Assembly (NCBI RefSeq): GCF_000247695.1
Contig: NW_004624843.1
Location: forward strand, 5,362,604-5,426,603
Direction: 5' to 3'
DNA from: Heterocephalus glaber
Taxonomy: Eukaryota; Chordata; Mammalia; Rodentia; Bathyergidae
DNA length: 64,000 nucleotides
The notes beneath the pieces were generated by a model that ran no database searches, was not told the origin of the DNA, and worked only from the letters and a program-made list of their open reading frames with translations. Within the stretch, counting starts at the first letter, position 1. Every line of letters starts with the position of its first letter. Below are positions 30,359 to 41,460 of the stretch, in pieces. The translations under genes and the position numbers were made by a program.

Positions 30359-30869
30359 AAAAATTTGTTGTCATCCTTTCTGTACATTAACTTTCACTTT
30401 TCTAATATTTGCAGCTCTGGCCTTAGAGTTTGTCCATTTTTGGTTAGAACATAAAGACTTTCTCTCGTTCATTGATGTTTTTATGTTTTACCAGTTAGTG
30501 CAGCAGCTTTTGGATTGCTTAAACTGGAATATGTACATTTCTTTTACATCAGATTTTGACATCAAGAGAGGACTTTAGAAAAAAATTTAAAAGTGGCCTA
30601 TATCTGGAAAAATTTCTCGAGATACTTTGACATTTAACACAGGAATACACTGGTGATGGTACTGATTCACTAGAAAGGAAAGGAGTTTCACACCCTTTTT
30701 TATACTTGATACTTTAGAGTCTAGGTAGGCAGAAGGAATTGTGTTTCCCTTTATTCATCTATTTGACAAATTTTGACTAGTTACTACACTGTTGGGTGCA
30801 GGGAGAACAGATAATTTTCCTCCTTTTGGAGCTCATTTCTAGACAAATAAATACTTAGGTAAAATATAC
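30359..30869. other. GIGYF2 intron 1, nothing recognised
   Basis: AT-rich sequence. The 94-codon frame at 30294-30578 partly overlaps the ID and has no recognisable domain. Confidence 0.45.
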
Positions 30870-31135
30870 AATGCTCCTCAACTTAATGATGGCGCTACAT
30901 ATCCATAAACCTATTGTAAGCTGAAAAATGTAATATACCTAATCTACTGCACATCACAATTTAGCAACGCGGTTCATAGTAGAGTCTCAGTTCTCCCTCG
31001 TGGGCGCGTGACTGGGAGCTGTTCGCGCATTGCCAAAGAATAATACTACTTATTGATAGTACAGGACACATACTGCTTTGGACCATAGTAAAAAGGTCCC
31101 AAGATGAACCATTCCAAGTCCAGGACCATCTGTAA
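30870..31135. mobile_element. Ancient DNA transposon remnant (Tigger/MER-type)
   Basis: CTCCTCAACTTAATGATGG, CCATAAACCTATTGTAAGC and CCAGGACCATCTGTAAA are the recognisable ends and core. The same family recurs at 46745-47075. The subfamily name is uncertain. Confidence 0.55.
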
Positions 31136-31329
31136 AGTGGTAACTGACATGGGGAAAATGAAATGGAGATAGAAGATACTAAGGAGTTGAGGAGGGGGTT
31201 GACTTTGAGACCCCTGAGAAGGCTTTATGAGTAAGCTGATGTTTGAGGAAAGACCTAACCAGTAAAGGAGGAGGAGTGGTCCAAGCTAGGAGATGGCAAG
31301 GGCAAAGACCCTGAAGTAAAAAACTGAGG

Positions 31330-31535
31330 TGGAGCCAGGTATAGTGAAACATGCCTGTAATCCCAGTTACTTGCACCTATTCAAAAGGCTGAGGCAGAGC
31401 GATAACAAGTTCAAGGCCATCCTTGGTAAGACCCTCTTTCAAAATATGATTTTAAGGGATTGTAGCTCAGTGGTAGAGTGCTTACCTAGCAAGCACAAGG
31501 CCTTGGGTCCAGTCCCTAGACTGCAAAAACAACAG
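31330..31535 (+). mobile_element. B1-dID composite SINE
   Basis: GAGCCAGGTATAGTG, AAAGGCTGAGGCAGAGCG, then AGGGATTGTAGCTCAGTGG and GGGTCCAGTCCC. Confidence 0.88.
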
Positions 31536-31844
31536 AAATGGGAGCCATCAAGGGTGCTCTGAGAAAAGTTCTGAGGCTAGCCTAGGTAGAGACAGGAGTG
31601 AGAAGGTGGCTAGTAGGAAGAGTACCAACCTCTGGTATGAAGATGAGGTGGATTACTCACTATCCTGGAATCTTACCTTTTCTCTTTTTTTTTCCTTCCC
31701 TCTTCTCTTATGATGTTCAGGAAATAAAGTCAGATTTTGGAGATTTGGGTTAGTATCCTCCATCCCATTTGGAGAAATTCAGGATGCTTATATATTTCAG
31801 AATATTGTAATGAATTATCTTTCTCAAAAGTATGTTTTTAGGTG
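31536..31844. other. GIGYF2 intron 1, nothing recognised
   Basis: No repeat or exon seen. Confidence 0.45.
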
Positions 31845-31932
31845 TTTTTTTTTTTTTTTGGTACCGGGGATCAAACTTGGGGCCTTGCACTTGTGAGGCA
31901 GGCACCAGAACCACTGAGCTAAATCCCGGGCC
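31845..31932 (-). mobile_element. ID-type SINE
   Basis: GGTACCGGGGATCAAACTTG to AAATCCCGGGCC. CAAAAGTATGTTTTTA (31825-31840) and CAAAAGTGTGTTTTTA (31933-31948) form the target duplication, one difference in 16. Confidence 0.93.
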
Positions 31933-31954
31933 CAAAAGTGTGTTTTTAAATAAG

Positions 31955-32060
31955 ATTGACAAGCCATGGTGTTTCATGCCTGCAATCCCAGCACTCAGCA
32001 CTGAGGAGACTGAGGCAGGAGGCCAGCCTATGAGTTGGAGGCCAGCCTGAACTACATAGC
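31955..32060 (+). mobile_element. B1 SINE, shortened
   Basis: GCCATGGTGTTTCATGCC, GGAGGCCAGCCTGAACTAC. Its A-rich end became the target of the next ID. Confidence 0.85.
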
Positions 32061-32075
32061 GAAAAAACAAAATTG

Positions 32076-32169
32076 TTGTTTTGTTTTGTTTTGTTTGCTA
32101 CCGGGGATCGAACTCGGGTCCTTGCACTTGCGAGGCAGGCGGCAGAACCACTGAGCTAAATCCCCGGCC
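32076..32169 (-). mobile_element. Young ID-type SINE, CTCGCAAG subtype
   Basis: TTTTG-repeat tail, CTACCGGGGATCGAACTCG, then ATCCCCGGCC. The perfect 15-base target duplication GAAAAAACAAAATTG is at 32061-32075 and 32170-32184. Confidence 0.95.
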
Positions 32170-32374
32170 GAAAAAACAAAATTGATATTAGACTGCCCGG
32201 AAGTATTTTTCAAAAAGGAATGGCTAAGAAGGGGCTCTTTGGAAATTTTAAAATAATTTGAAAATACAGGGAAATGAATTATCTTTGAAATTTAGACAAA
32301 TGATTAAGGACTGTATGTGGAATCAATGCATTAACTCAGGTTATTTCCTTAACTGGTTAGTAAATAATTTTTTT

Positions 32375-32485
32375 GTTTTTTTGGAATTCTATGTATCTCA
32401 GACTGGCTTCGAACTTGTGGCAATCCTCCTGCCTCAGCCTTCCAGAGTACTGGGATTACAGGTGTGTGCCACCACATCTGGCTAA
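32375..32485 (-). mobile_element. B1 SINE
   Basis: TATGTATCTCAGACTGGC, CCTCCTGCCTCAGCCTTCC and CACCACATCTGGC. Confidence 0.85.
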
Positions 32486-32510
32486 GAATTTCTTTAAATT
32501 ATGCATTATT

Positions 32511-32592
32511 GGGCTGGGGATTTAGCTCGGTGGGTTCACCGCCTGCTGTGCAAGCGCAAGGACCTGAGTTCGATCCCTGGTACCAAACAAAA
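32511..32592 (+). mobile_element. Young ID-type SINE, TGCGCAAG subtype
   Basis: GGGCTGGGGATTTAGCTCGG, GCTGTGCAAGCGCAAGG and GATCCCTGGTACC, with an A-rich tail. Confidence 0.92.
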
Positions 32593-32795
32593 AAAAAAGA
32601 AAATTATATATTGTCCATGTCAGTTTTATATGCCTCAGAAGGTTAGCATTGTACATGTGTAGAACTTTTTCTGCTGAGTTTTTCTTCCACTTTTACCTTA
32701 AAGATTAGTTCTCAAGTAAATCTGATATTTAATAGACCAGGGAAAATTTTTTTAAAATTTCCATGTAGTTTATTTCATCCTCCTCTTCTTCATTA
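32593..32795. other. GIGYF2 intron 1, nothing recognised
   Basis: AT-rich, no element seen. Confidence 0.4.
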
Positions 32796-33095
32796 TTTTG
32801 GTACTGGGGAATTGAACCCAGGACCTTTACACTGAGCTATATCCCCAGTCTCTTTTTATTTTTTTGTTTTATTTTATTTTACTTTATTTTTTTGGTACCG
32901 GGGATCGAATTTGGGTCCTTGCGCTTGGGCAGCAGGTGGCAAAACCACTAAGCTAAATCCTCAGCCCAATTTTTTTTTTTTGGTTTGGGTGGGAGACTGG
33001 ATCTTGGTATGTAGTCCAGACTGGCCTTAAACTTGTGGCAATCCTGACTCAGCAGCCCAAGTTCTGGGATTACAGGAGTGTGCTACCACACCTGG
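32796..33095 (-). mobile_element. Reverse ID, ID, B1 cluster
   Basis: Decayed ID about 32796-32850 (GGGGAATTGAACCCAGG). ID about 32888-32968 (GGTACCGGGGATCGAATTTG). B1 about 32985-33095 (ATGTAGTCCAGACTGGCC). Confidence 0.85.
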
Positions 33096-33902
33096 CTACT
33101 GCTTTTATCCATGTTCTTAAAATGACCTTCCATAAGGGTCCTCTTTCATGTCAGTTCACTTGAGGAATTTAATATTTTTTGAAGTGTTTTTGCTAATGAA
33201 TTGTCTATATAAAAATACTTTGTGGTAGTCTTGCCTCAAAACCATGCAAAGATAGGAATTAAAAGATCAGGTGGTGAATGAGGCTGCTTGGCTGAAAGGT
33301 GACATAGTGATGGTAGTAATGAGATAGTGTTTTAATTAATTGCATTTTTCCTCTTGTTCCTTTGTTGAATTTTTGAAACAACTTTTCTAAATTACAGTAT
33401 TTTTGACATCATACCAGTTCATTTGTTCTCGTGACTCTGCATTTTAATACTCCGTACATCTATTCTCTTTTGCTGATCTTTGTGCTGGAAGATGACACTA
33501 TTGATAGTGATTACTGTCTGGAAGGATGTCTTTGGGTGACAAGATTACTACTATTCTTTGAACTTCTCAAGTATCTTTGATTTGTGCCGTTTTCAAAAAC
33601 TGACATTGTTTGCAGTTCTCTATTAGCCCCTGCTGATTAAATTTTCCGTACTTTCTTTTTTGTTCTATAGCGGGACCAGTCTCATTAGGTTGAATCTACA
33701 GCCTATGTTGGTGTTAATCCGGGTATCTTAGAGGCAAGTTAAATGTCCATTTTCCTTCAACAATTTGAATAGACCTTAAGATTTGTTGGTCATTGTAAAA
33801 TTTGAGGAACCCACTTTAGTTTTTCCTTCACTAGTATTTTATGGTAATAAAGACCTAGGGTTTCCATTCATTTTTATTATTATTTTTTATTTATTTAGTT
33901 AT
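33096..33902. other. Single-copy GIGYF2 intron 1
   Basis: About 800 bases free of recognised repeats, no exon signature. Confidence 0.5.
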
Positions 33903-33978
33903 TTTGGTACTTGGAATTGAGCTCAGGGACTCACGCTTGCTAGGCAGGTGCTGTGCTGCTGAGCTACATTCCTGGCCC
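33903..33978 (-). mobile_element. ID-type SINE, CTGGCAAG subtype
   Basis: GGTACTTGGAATTGAGCTCAG, GCTAGGCAGG and CTACATTCCTGGCCC, preceded by an ATTT tail. Confidence 0.85.
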
Positions 33979-34169
33979 TTTATTTTTTGTCAGAGCATTT
34001 ACAATTTATATAGGAGGGAAGATAGTAACAAATGGGTTACGCAACATAATACATACTTAAATGCTAAATTGTAAGATACAAACTATAAACCTGTAGGACC
34101 TAGAGAGAAAAGCAAAGAGGGCAATTTGAATAATTGTTTTCATTATTTATTATTCTGATAAGCTTCATC

Positions 34170-34171
34170 TT

Positions 34172-34202
<31 letters not shown>

Positions 34203-34420
34203 TTNNNNNNNNNNNNNNNNNNNNNNNNNNNNNNNNNNNNNNNNNNNNNNNNNNNNNNNNNNNNNNNNNNNNNNNNNNNNNNNNNNNNNNNNNNNNNNNN
34301 NNNNNNNNNNNNNNNNNNNNNNNNNNNNNTTTGGTACTTTTTTTTTTTTGGTACCAGATCGAACTTGGGTCCTTCCGCTTGCTCAGCAAGCAGTGAAACC
34401 ACTGAGCTAAATCCCCAGCT
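34170..34420 (-). repeat. (TTTA)n, 125-base assembly gap and ID SINE
   Basis: TTTA units lead into Ns at 34205-34329. The sequence then reads TTTGGTAC, a T tract, and GGTACCAGATCGAACTTGG through AAATCCCCAGC (reverse ID, about 34340-34420). The doubled GGTAC start suggests two ID tails or a mis-joined tail. Confidence 0.85.
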
Positions 34421-34479
34421 GGGTCCATTCATTTTTAATGCCCTGAGGAATTATATCTTTTTTTTTTTCTTCTTTTTTT

Positions 34480-34556
34480 TTGGTACTGGCAATTGAATTC
34501 AGGGCCTTGCACTTGCCAGGCAGGCGCAGCACCACTGAGCTAAAATCCCTGGCCCA
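34480..34556 (-). mobile_element. ID-type SINE, CTGGCAAG subtype
   Basis: GGTACTGGCAATTGAATTCAG, GCCAGGCAGGCGC and AAATCCCTGGCCC. Confidence 0.9.
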
Positions 34557-34814
34557 GGAATCATGTTGTTTTAAAAATATAAGGGAAATTTAAATTTCAT
34601 GTTTAAGCTTACCTTACCCTGATCTTTCGTTAGTGGTGCTGGGGATGGAACCCATAATTACGTAGGAATGTAAAAGATACTTTTTTTTTTTTTTTTTTTT
34701 TAAGATACTATTGTTGAATTGCCCATAATTTTGTGTGATGTTGGGAGAGGAGGGGAGAGATTTGAAAAATAGAATATTTCCATAGGTAACCAAACTACTG
34801 TAACTTTTTCCCAT

Positions 34815-35069
34815 ATGGGGTTTGAACCAGCACCTTCATACTGAGCTACATTCCCTGCCCTTTTTTTGTTTTAAATTTTGAGACAAGGTCTCACTAAATC
34901 ACTAAGTTGCCTAGGCTGGGTTTGAATTTGCCATCCTCATGCCCAGTGGTGGTGAGCCTATAGCAGTAGGTGGTTTGTATCATTGAAAGCACAAAAAGAT
35001 TTGCCATTACTGCACCAGCCTCTGCCTCCCATATTGCTGGGAGTATAGGGTGTGCCACAACACCCAGTT
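34815..35069 (-). mobile_element. B1-dID composite SINE, decayed
   Basis: GGGTTTGAACCAGCACC (ID part), GAGACAAGGTCTCACTAAATC and CTAAGTTGCCTAGGCTGGG (B1 part), and an end at CACAACACCCAG. Extra bases lie at about 34950-35015. Confidence 0.65.
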
Positions 35070-35357
35070 TGACTTTAGTTTGATAAAAATATTTTCAAAG
35101 TATTGCATATTTTCCTACTTCGTTAAGGAATACAATTTTATGTTTTCTTGTGGACTACAGGGAGGGCTTCATTAACTTGAACTTAATCATAACGGGGGAT
35201 ACCCTGGAGCTTGTTCTCTTGGGTTTGGCCCATAGAATTTGTCTTATTATTTAGATCACTCCCCTTTTCCTTTTGCTCTTAAAAAAAATGTGGAGTCCAA
35301 GAGTTGTAGTTGGATGATCTTTTGGACATCACAACATAGCTACTTTCATTTCTTTTC
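35070..35357. other. GIGYF2 intron 1, nothing recognised
   Basis: No repeat seen. Confidence 0.4.
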
Positions 35358-35500
35358 ATTTTGTTTTGTTTTTTGAGAGAGTCTCACTGTGAGTTCAGAC
35401 TCACCTCAAATTAGTGTGGCCTAGGCTGGCCTTGAACTTGAGATCCACCTACCAGCCTCAAATACTGGGATTACAGGTGTGCACCACCATGCCTGGCAAC
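35358..35500 (-). mobile_element. B1 SINE
   Basis: TTTTTTGAGAGAGTCTCACTG, GGCTGGCCTTGAACTTG and CACCACCATGCCTGGC. Confidence 0.88.
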
Positions 35501-35929
35501 ACTTTCTTTTTTTTTTTTTTTTTTAGAATTAAATCAGAAGTGGAAGTGGCTTCCTCAAGTTGATTTCTTACTGTTAATAAAGTTGTCAGCTTTAATTTTT
35601 GATTAGTTTTTTGATAGCATTTAAAGCATCATTTGATTTTAGTTAAGAAACCAGTTGAAGCTATGGTCCTTCACTCCATTCCTTGTCACTTGAAAATTGC
35701 CATCTTGTGGCTTTTTAAGGTTCTCAACACAGTATTAAAGGTGGATATTTTGTAACTGAAAGCACACCTGGAGCTTTGATTCTTGGACATTTTGACAGAG
35801 GTCAGATATCCGGGGGTTCAGTGATTATTTGCATAGGATGCAATTTTGCTGTAATGGCTGCTGTCATGTTTCTATTAGATACTAAAGGATATCCTTAAAG
35901 GATAATACCAAAGCCCTACCCCCTACCCC
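35501..35929. other. GIGYF2 intron 1, nothing recognised
   Basis: AT-rich single-copy-looking sequence. Confidence 0.45.
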
Positions 35930-36235
35930 ACCCCAGCATTTGGGATTGAACCCAGGGCCTTGGACATGCTAGGCAAGCGCCCACCATTGAACTACATCTG
36001 AGCCCTATTTAATGTTTGAGACAGAGTTTTGCTAAATTGCCAAGGCTGGCCTTGGTTGTAGTATTGGTTCAATCTCAGGAGTAGCTGAGATTACAGCTGT
36101 GTGCCACCTTGTCCAGCTATGCTGTAGTTTTGTTTGTTTTTTGAGACATTGTCTCGCTGTAGTCCAGGCTAGCCTCAAACTTAGGGTGATCCTCCTGCCT
36201 CAGCCTCTAAAGTACTGGGATCGCTACACCTGGCT
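35930..36235 (-). mobile_element. Reverse B1-dID followed by reverse B1
   Basis: The B1-dID spans about 35930-36118 (GGGATTGAACCCAGGGCC, GCTAAATTGCCAAGGCTGG). The B1 spans about 36127-36235 (GAGACATTGTCTCGC, CTACACCTGGC). Confidence 0.85.
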
Positions 36236-36386
36236 ATAATGTAGTTGAATGAAAACTTATTGCTTAGAAGCCCTGTGATTTGTCAGAATCATTTAGGACT
36301 TTTGTTAAAAATATGTACTTTTCAGTCTCATGGTAGCACTACTTAGATATGCTAATATGAGGGAATCTAGTTGATGACCATACCAA

Positions 36387-36670
36387 CCAGCCAGGGTGGC
36401 ACATACTGTACCTTCAATCCCAGCACTCTGGGAGGCTGAGGCAGGAGGATTGATAATTGGGAGCCAAGCCTGGGCAGTTTAGTGGGAGACCATTTTTCAA
36501 AATAAAAAAGGACTAGGGGCCCAGGGATTTAGCTCAGTGGTTTTGCCGCCTGCTGTGCAAGCGCAAGGACCCGAGTTCGATCCCTGGTACCAAAAAAAAA
36601 ATTAAAAATTAAAAAAGACTGGGGATGTATGTCTGTGAAGACCCTAAGATTCAGACTCTAGTACTGTCAA
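36387..36670 (+). mobile_element. B1-dID composite SINE with nested ID
   Basis: The left part (GCCAGGGTGGCACATAC, CCTGGGCAGTTTAGTGGG) runs to about 36512. A near-consensus ID lies at about 36517-36600. The right part (GACTGGGGATGTATGTC) ends near 36670. Confidence 0.88.
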
Positions 36671-36830
36671 TCATCCGCCTCACCCCCAAGGCAGCACATA
36701 GCAGGTGATTCAGTATTTTAACTAGGTTTGGAAGCTATCTACTATAAAATATATTCCTGATGAAAACTTGTTTTAAAAAGTTTTTAAGAGATTACTGGGT
36801 GATTTACATTAATGTCTTTATTATTTACAG

Positions 36831-36896
36831 TGTTAAAAGGACCTAAACAAAGTCTGCTCAAACGTCCTACTGTGAACCAGGAGAACTTTTGAACAG
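36831..36896 (+). other. GIGYF2: GIGYF2 non-coding exon 2 (5' UTR)
   Basis: A 66-base segment lies between the acceptor TTATTTACAG (ending 36830) and the donor GAACAG|GTATG. It contains no ATG and sits in a repeat-free pocket. I recall similar sequence in the mammalian GIGYF2 leader, but I cannot verify it here. Confidence 0.65.
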
Positions 36897-37080
36897 GTAT
36901 GTTTGAAAGGAAACACAAAATTGAGGAGTTATGCAAATAGGTGATTTGTTTTGTTTTTTTGTTGTTTCAGGGCTGGGGTTGGGACCCAGAGCCTTGTGCA
37001 GTGTCCAAATTTCACTTATCTGGGAAGGAAAATTTGAATGATTGTATTTAGTTCAGTTTTCTGACATTGGTGTAGTTAGT

Positions 37081-37167
37081 GTTTTTTTTTTTTTGGTACT
37101 GGGGATCAAACTTGGGTCCTTGCGCTTGCGCAGCAGGCGGCAAAACCACTGAGCTAAATCCTTGGCC
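37081..37167 (-). mobile_element. Young ID-type SINE, TGCGCAAG subtype
   Basis: GGTACTGGGGATCAAACTTG, GCGCTTGCGCAGCAGGCGG and ATCCTTGGCC. The perfect 13-base duplication TGGTGTAGTTAGT is at 37068-37080 and 37168-37180. Confidence 0.95.
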
Positions 37168-37324
37168 TGGTGTAGTTAGTTTTGATGTAAGATCAGAGTC
37201 TAGAAACAAACGTAGTGAGCTGAAAGGGTAGTGGCTATTCTAGGCAGACTCCCATAGAAGCTTCTAGACATTTCCTTTTTCTAGCATTTTAGAAAACAAT
37301 CCTGCAAATAGCTCTGCAGTTTTA

Positions 37325-38345
37325 ATTTTTTTTGAAGCAAAACATTTATTGATACATTTTAGGTATACATAGCACTCATAGGGAATTCGTAACTGTACAT
37401 GATATATCTTCATTCTGCATTTTTCCCCCATTTCCCCCCTTCGACCCCTTGACCCCTCTTCCCCTCCTTATTTACAGAAGCTTTGTTTCCATTTTTCACT
37501 TCTATTCTTTTTTTCTTGTCCCTTCTTTCCTTTCTCCCTCTGCCCGTCTTCATTGCCTTTATTTGAACATTTTCTTCCCATTTCCCAATATCTGTTATAC
37601 ATTTTAGTCCTTATTTCCGTTTATCACACCAGAGAAACAATGCAGTATTTAAACGTGTGTCTGATTTATTTCACTTAAGAGTATGGTCTTGGGCTGGGGA
37701 TTTAGCTCAGTAGCACTGCGCCTGCCTTGCAAGCCTAAGGTCCTGAGTTCCATCCTCGGTAGCCAACCCCCCCCCCAAAAAAGAGTATGGTCTCAAGGTG
37801 TATCCATTTAGCTAGAAATGTCTCAAGCTTATCCTTTTTTACGGCAGAGTGCTACTCCATTGTATAAAACCCCCCACATCTTTATCCATTCACCTGTCAA
37901 TGGGCACTTGGGCTGTTTCCAATATTTGGCTATTAAAAACTGTGCCGCTATAAACGTGTGCATTGCTATAGTAGGATGCTTTTAATTCTTTCAGGAAAAT
38001 TACCAAGAAGAGGAATAGCTGGGTCATATGGAACCTCTAGTTTTAGTTCTTTGAGGAATTTCCACACTGATTTCCACAGTGGTTGCACCAGTCTACACTC
38101 CAACAGTGGAGAAGGCTTCCTTTTTCTCCACAGCCCCTCCAGCGTTTGTTATTGGTTGATTTCTTGATGGCAGCCATTCTTTCTAGAGTGAGATAGAATC
38201 TTAACTTTATTTTAATTTGCATTTCTCGAATGACCAGTGATGATGAACATTTTTTCATATATTTATTTGCCATTTCTATTTCATTTGAGAAGTGTCTGTT
38301 CATTTCAGATGCCCATTTTGGTCGGATCTTTAAATTTGGGGTGTC
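37325..38345 (-). mobile_element. 5'-truncated L1 LINE (3' UTR and ORF2 end), reversed
   Basis: It starts with the shared L1 3' end (TTTATTGATACATTTTAGG) and passes a pyrimidine tract (37440-37560). It then continues through the ORF2 C-terminal region, which reads on the minus strand with MNRHFSNE and [12 protein letters not shown] motifs. It corresponds to the + strand L1 at 20185-22420. It is interrupted by an ID and by stops. Confidence 0.92.
37690..37780 (+). mobile_element. ID-type SINE inserted in the L1
   Basis: GGGCTGGGGATTTAGCTCAG, GCCTTGCAAGCC and a C-rich tail. AAGAGTATGGTCT flanks it at 37677-37689 and 37781-37793. Confidence 0.93.
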
Positions 38346-38384
38346 TGATATTTTTGACCCCCCCCCCTTTCCTTCCTGTTTTTC

Positions 38385-38578
38385 TTTTCATGGTACTGAG
38401 TATTAAACCCAAGGGCTCACATATGTTAGGCAAACGCTGCACCACTGAGTTACATCTTTAACCCTTTTTTGTTTTGAGACATCACCTCACTAAGTTGCTC
38501 AGACTGACCTTGTCCTTGTGACCTTGCCTCAGCCTCCCAAATAGCTGGGATCACAGATGTGCACCACCTTTTTTGGCT
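38385..38578 (-). mobile_element. B1-dID composite SINE, reversed
   Basis: GGTACTGAGTATTAAACCC and TTACATCTTTAACCC (ID part), then TTTTGAGACATCACCTCAC and CAAATAGCTGGGATCAC (B1 part). Confidence 0.8.
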
Positions 38579-38717
38579 ACATTTTGGGCTTTGGTGTTCT
38601 TGTCAGTGGACATTTATTCCCTTAATATGCTCTTCAGTATATATATATTTGTTAAAGTTTGTTTCTTTTGTCATTTCTCCCTTTTCTCTGAGGTAGATGT
38701 TGCTGTGGTTTTTTTTG

Positions 38718-38795
38718 AGGGGCCATGGTTCTGGGGAATCAGTCTCAGGGACTTGTGTATATGGGCACTTTACTGCTGACCTCTATCCCCAGCCC
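38718..38795 (-). mobile_element. Decayed ID-type SINE
   Basis: GGGGAATCAGTCTCAGGGAC and CTATCCCCAGCCC are the only well-kept parts. Confidence 0.55.
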
Positions 38796-38811
38796 TGATA
38801 TTTTGATCTTA

Positions 38812-39110
38812 GAATCTGTTTTAGTCCATTTGCTGCTGCTATAGCAGAGTATCTTTGGCCTATGGTTCTGGGCCTGGGAAGCCCAAGAGCATAGTGCTGG
38901 CATCTGGTGTAGGACCATGGGCTGCATCATTCCCTGGTGCCTGGGGGTGGGCCAGGCTGGCCTGTGTTGAGGATGTTAATCCATTCAAAACAGCAGAGTT
39001 CTCAGGATCTGATCATCTGTAATTAGGCCCCACCTCCCAACACTGTTGTAAGATAAATTAATTTTCTAGTACATGATCTTTAAGGTTGTGTACAAACTGT
39101 TGAAGCACCC
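38812..39110 (-). mobile_element. MaLR-type LTR remnant
   Basis: CTGTTTTAGTCCATTTGC, GGTTCTGGGCCTGGGAAGCC and AATTAGGCCCCACCTCCC follow a reversed MaLR LTR. Confidence 0.6.
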
Positions 39111-39192
39111 CTTTGCCCTCTATTTAAAAAGTTGTTGAAGATTCCAGAGAGGTTTTGGTTTTTAGTTATATTCATCTATATCATATTGAGAA

Positions 39193-39262
39193 ATTGGGGA
39201 TTTAGCTCAGTGGCACCTCCCTGCCTGGCAAGTGCAAGGTCCTGAGTTTGATCCCTGGTACA

Positions 39263-39290
<28 letters not shown>
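39193..39290 (+). mobile_element. ID-type SINE, CTGGCAAG subtype
   Basis: TTGGGGATTTAGCTCAGTGG, CCTGGCAAGTGCAAGG and GATCCCTGGTAC, then an A/GAAAA tail. Confidence 0.9.
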
Positions 39291-39294
<4 letters not shown>

Positions 39295-39417
39295 TAAACT
39301 CATTATGTTAAATATATTTTTAATGAAAAATACCAATTTTTCTAAAATATTTCTAAAAAAATTGGGTGATAAGAATCATTGTTTCACTTTTTTGGCAAAA
39401 TTTTATTTTATTTTATT

Positions 39418-39498
39418 TTTTTATGGTACCAGGGATCAAACTTGGGACCTTGCGCTTGCGAGGCGGGTGGTGGAACCACTGAGCTAAATCCCCGGCCC
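39418..39498 (-). mobile_element. ID-type SINE, CTCGCAAG subtype
   Basis: GGTACCAGGGATCAAACTTG, GCGCTTGCGAGGCGGG and ATCCCCGGCCC. TGGCAAA flanks it. Confidence 0.9.
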
Positions 39499-39714
39499 TG
39501 GCAAATTGCTTTTATGTGTGGTTGTATAGAAAACAGCTCTGTTTGCATGTTGCTTCTGCATCAGTCTCTTCTTTTTTTTTGGTTGAAGTATGTGTCCTAT
39601 TAATCTTCACAAATTATGTTGTTGGAAAGGTGAGGAGTAAGTTTTTTCAGATATAGTAGTCATCCTTTTTTGATTCTATGCTAAAATTTAACAAGTAGTA
39701 GCTGCTTTTTTTCT

Positions 39715-40140
39715 GTTTTGGTTCTGAATATTGAATCCAGGGCCTATGCAACATGCTGTATCCCTAACCCTTTTTACTTTTTTTTTTTGGTACCGGGGAT
39801 TGAACTTGGGTCCTTGTGCTTGTGCAGCAGGCAGCGAAACCACTGAGCTAAATCCCTGGCCCTACTTTTTATTTTGATAGTGTCTTATTAAGTTGCTTAG
39901 TTATTTAGGTTGGGCTTGAATTTGTGATCCTCCTGCCTGAGTCTCCCAGTTCAGTATGAAGGCCCTAGGTTCAGTCCCCAGTACTGTCAAAAATAAAAAA
40001 CAAACTCCAAAAACCTTACATAGTCAGGCATGGTGGTGCACTCTTGTAATCTCAGTACAAGGAAGGCTCAGGCAGGAGGAATGTAAATTCGAGGCCAGCC
40101 TGGGATACATAGCAAGATCCTGTCTCAAAAACAAAACTCA
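39715..40140. mobile_element. Reverse B1-dID with inserted ID, then forward ID end and B1
   Basis: Reverse ID remnant about 39718-39770. Younger reverse ID about 39787-39862 (GGTACCGGGGATTGAACTTG). Reverse B1-dID left part to about 39950. Forward ID end about 39953-39990 (GGTTCAGTCCCCAG). Forward B1 about 40022-40140. Confidence 0.8.
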
Positions 40141-40194
40141 ACAACTTAGATTACTGTTGTACAGTGTTACAGTTAGTAAATCAGATTTTTAAAT

Positions 40195-40305
40195 TGGCAT
40201 TTGAGCCAGGCTCTGCTGTGTTTTCCAGGCTGGCCTTGCACTCAAGGCGATCCTCTTGCCTATCTCCTGAATGCTGGGATTCAAGTGTATGCCACCTCGT
40301 GCAGC
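40195..40305 (-). mobile_element. B1 SINE, diverged
   Basis: CCAGGCTGGCCTTGCACTC and GAATGCTGGGATTCAAG. Confidence 0.75.
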
Positions 40306-40794
40306 AATAGATCAGTATTGATGCACTGTTGCTAAACTCTGCAGGGCATCATTTGTTCACATTTCTCTAGTTTTACCTAGTGTCTTTTTCTGTTTAAGAA
40401 CCACATCGAGGATACCATTTTACATTTAGTCTTGAATCTTCAGGTTTCTTTTGGCTATGCGTTTCTCTGACTTCCCTTGTTTCTTGATAACCTTGGCAAG
40501 TTTAAGGAATACTGGTCAAGTATTTTATAGAATACTTCCCTGTTTTGCCTGATGTTTTTCTCATGTTTGGGGTTGTGGACAAGTTCACAGTGGACATACA
40601 GTGCCATTTGCATCACATTGTATCAAGAGCACATAATGCTCACATGATTGTCACTGTTGTTTTGGCCTTGATGCCTTGTCAGATTTGTCCTCTGTGAAAT
40701 TATTCTCTCTCTCCCCCTTGAGGAACTGAGTTTTAAGTTTTGTTTAAAAAATTGAGGGGGTTGTAATTTTATTTTTAGTATGCTTAGTTTTAAA
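40306..40794. other. Single-copy GIGYF2 intron 2
   Basis: No repeat or exon signature seen. Confidence 0.45.
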
Positions 40795-41370
40795 AAAAAT
40801 AACCCTTTTGAGGTTTAATTTACATACAATAAAAGCCCTTCATTTTCAGCATTTTGATGAGTTTTATACACACTTGTGTAACCTTCACCATAACCAACAT
40901 AGATAACCATTTCTTCACCCCCAAAGTTTACGCCAGCATTTTTTCAGTTATTACCCTTCTTCCCTGCTAATCCATTTTCTGTAACTATAGATTAATGTTG
41001 TCTCTTCTAGAATTTCAAGTAAATAGAATCATTCAGTACGTATTTTTTTAAAGTGCAAAACTGTATTGTTTTATTTGTAGATACAAATAATCTGCAACAC
41101 ATCCATGAAATACTTCTGTTGATATTAATATTTTAGTATTAAATGTATACAAATGTTTTTATTAAAATCGAGGAATGTGTCTTTGTCTGGCTCAGGCAGT
41201 GTAATGTCTGATTCATCTGTGGTGTTTGTGTGTTAGTAGTTTGACTTTTAATGCCAAGGGTATTCCAAGGTATGACTGTTACAGTATTATTTACTCATTC
41301 ATCTATGGGTGAATGGAATGTTTGGATTATTCTTGCTTTTGGATTGTGAGGGATAAAGCTGACTTTAGTT
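40795..41370 (-). mobile_element. L1M LINE 3' fragment, reversed
   Basis: TTTAATTTACATACAATAAA, CAGCATTTTGATGAGTTTT, CTTCACCATAACCAACAT, ACTATAGATTAATGTTG and TTACTCATTCATCTATGGG keep the reversed L1M order. About 41045-41160 is a foreign or diverged segment. Confidence 0.68.
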
Positions 41371-41460
41371 TAATGGGACAGATAATGGTTCAGAATTGTA
41401 CTGGGTTGCAATTTGTTCTGTTTATCACAACAGTATAAATTAGGAATTTAAATTCCTTTT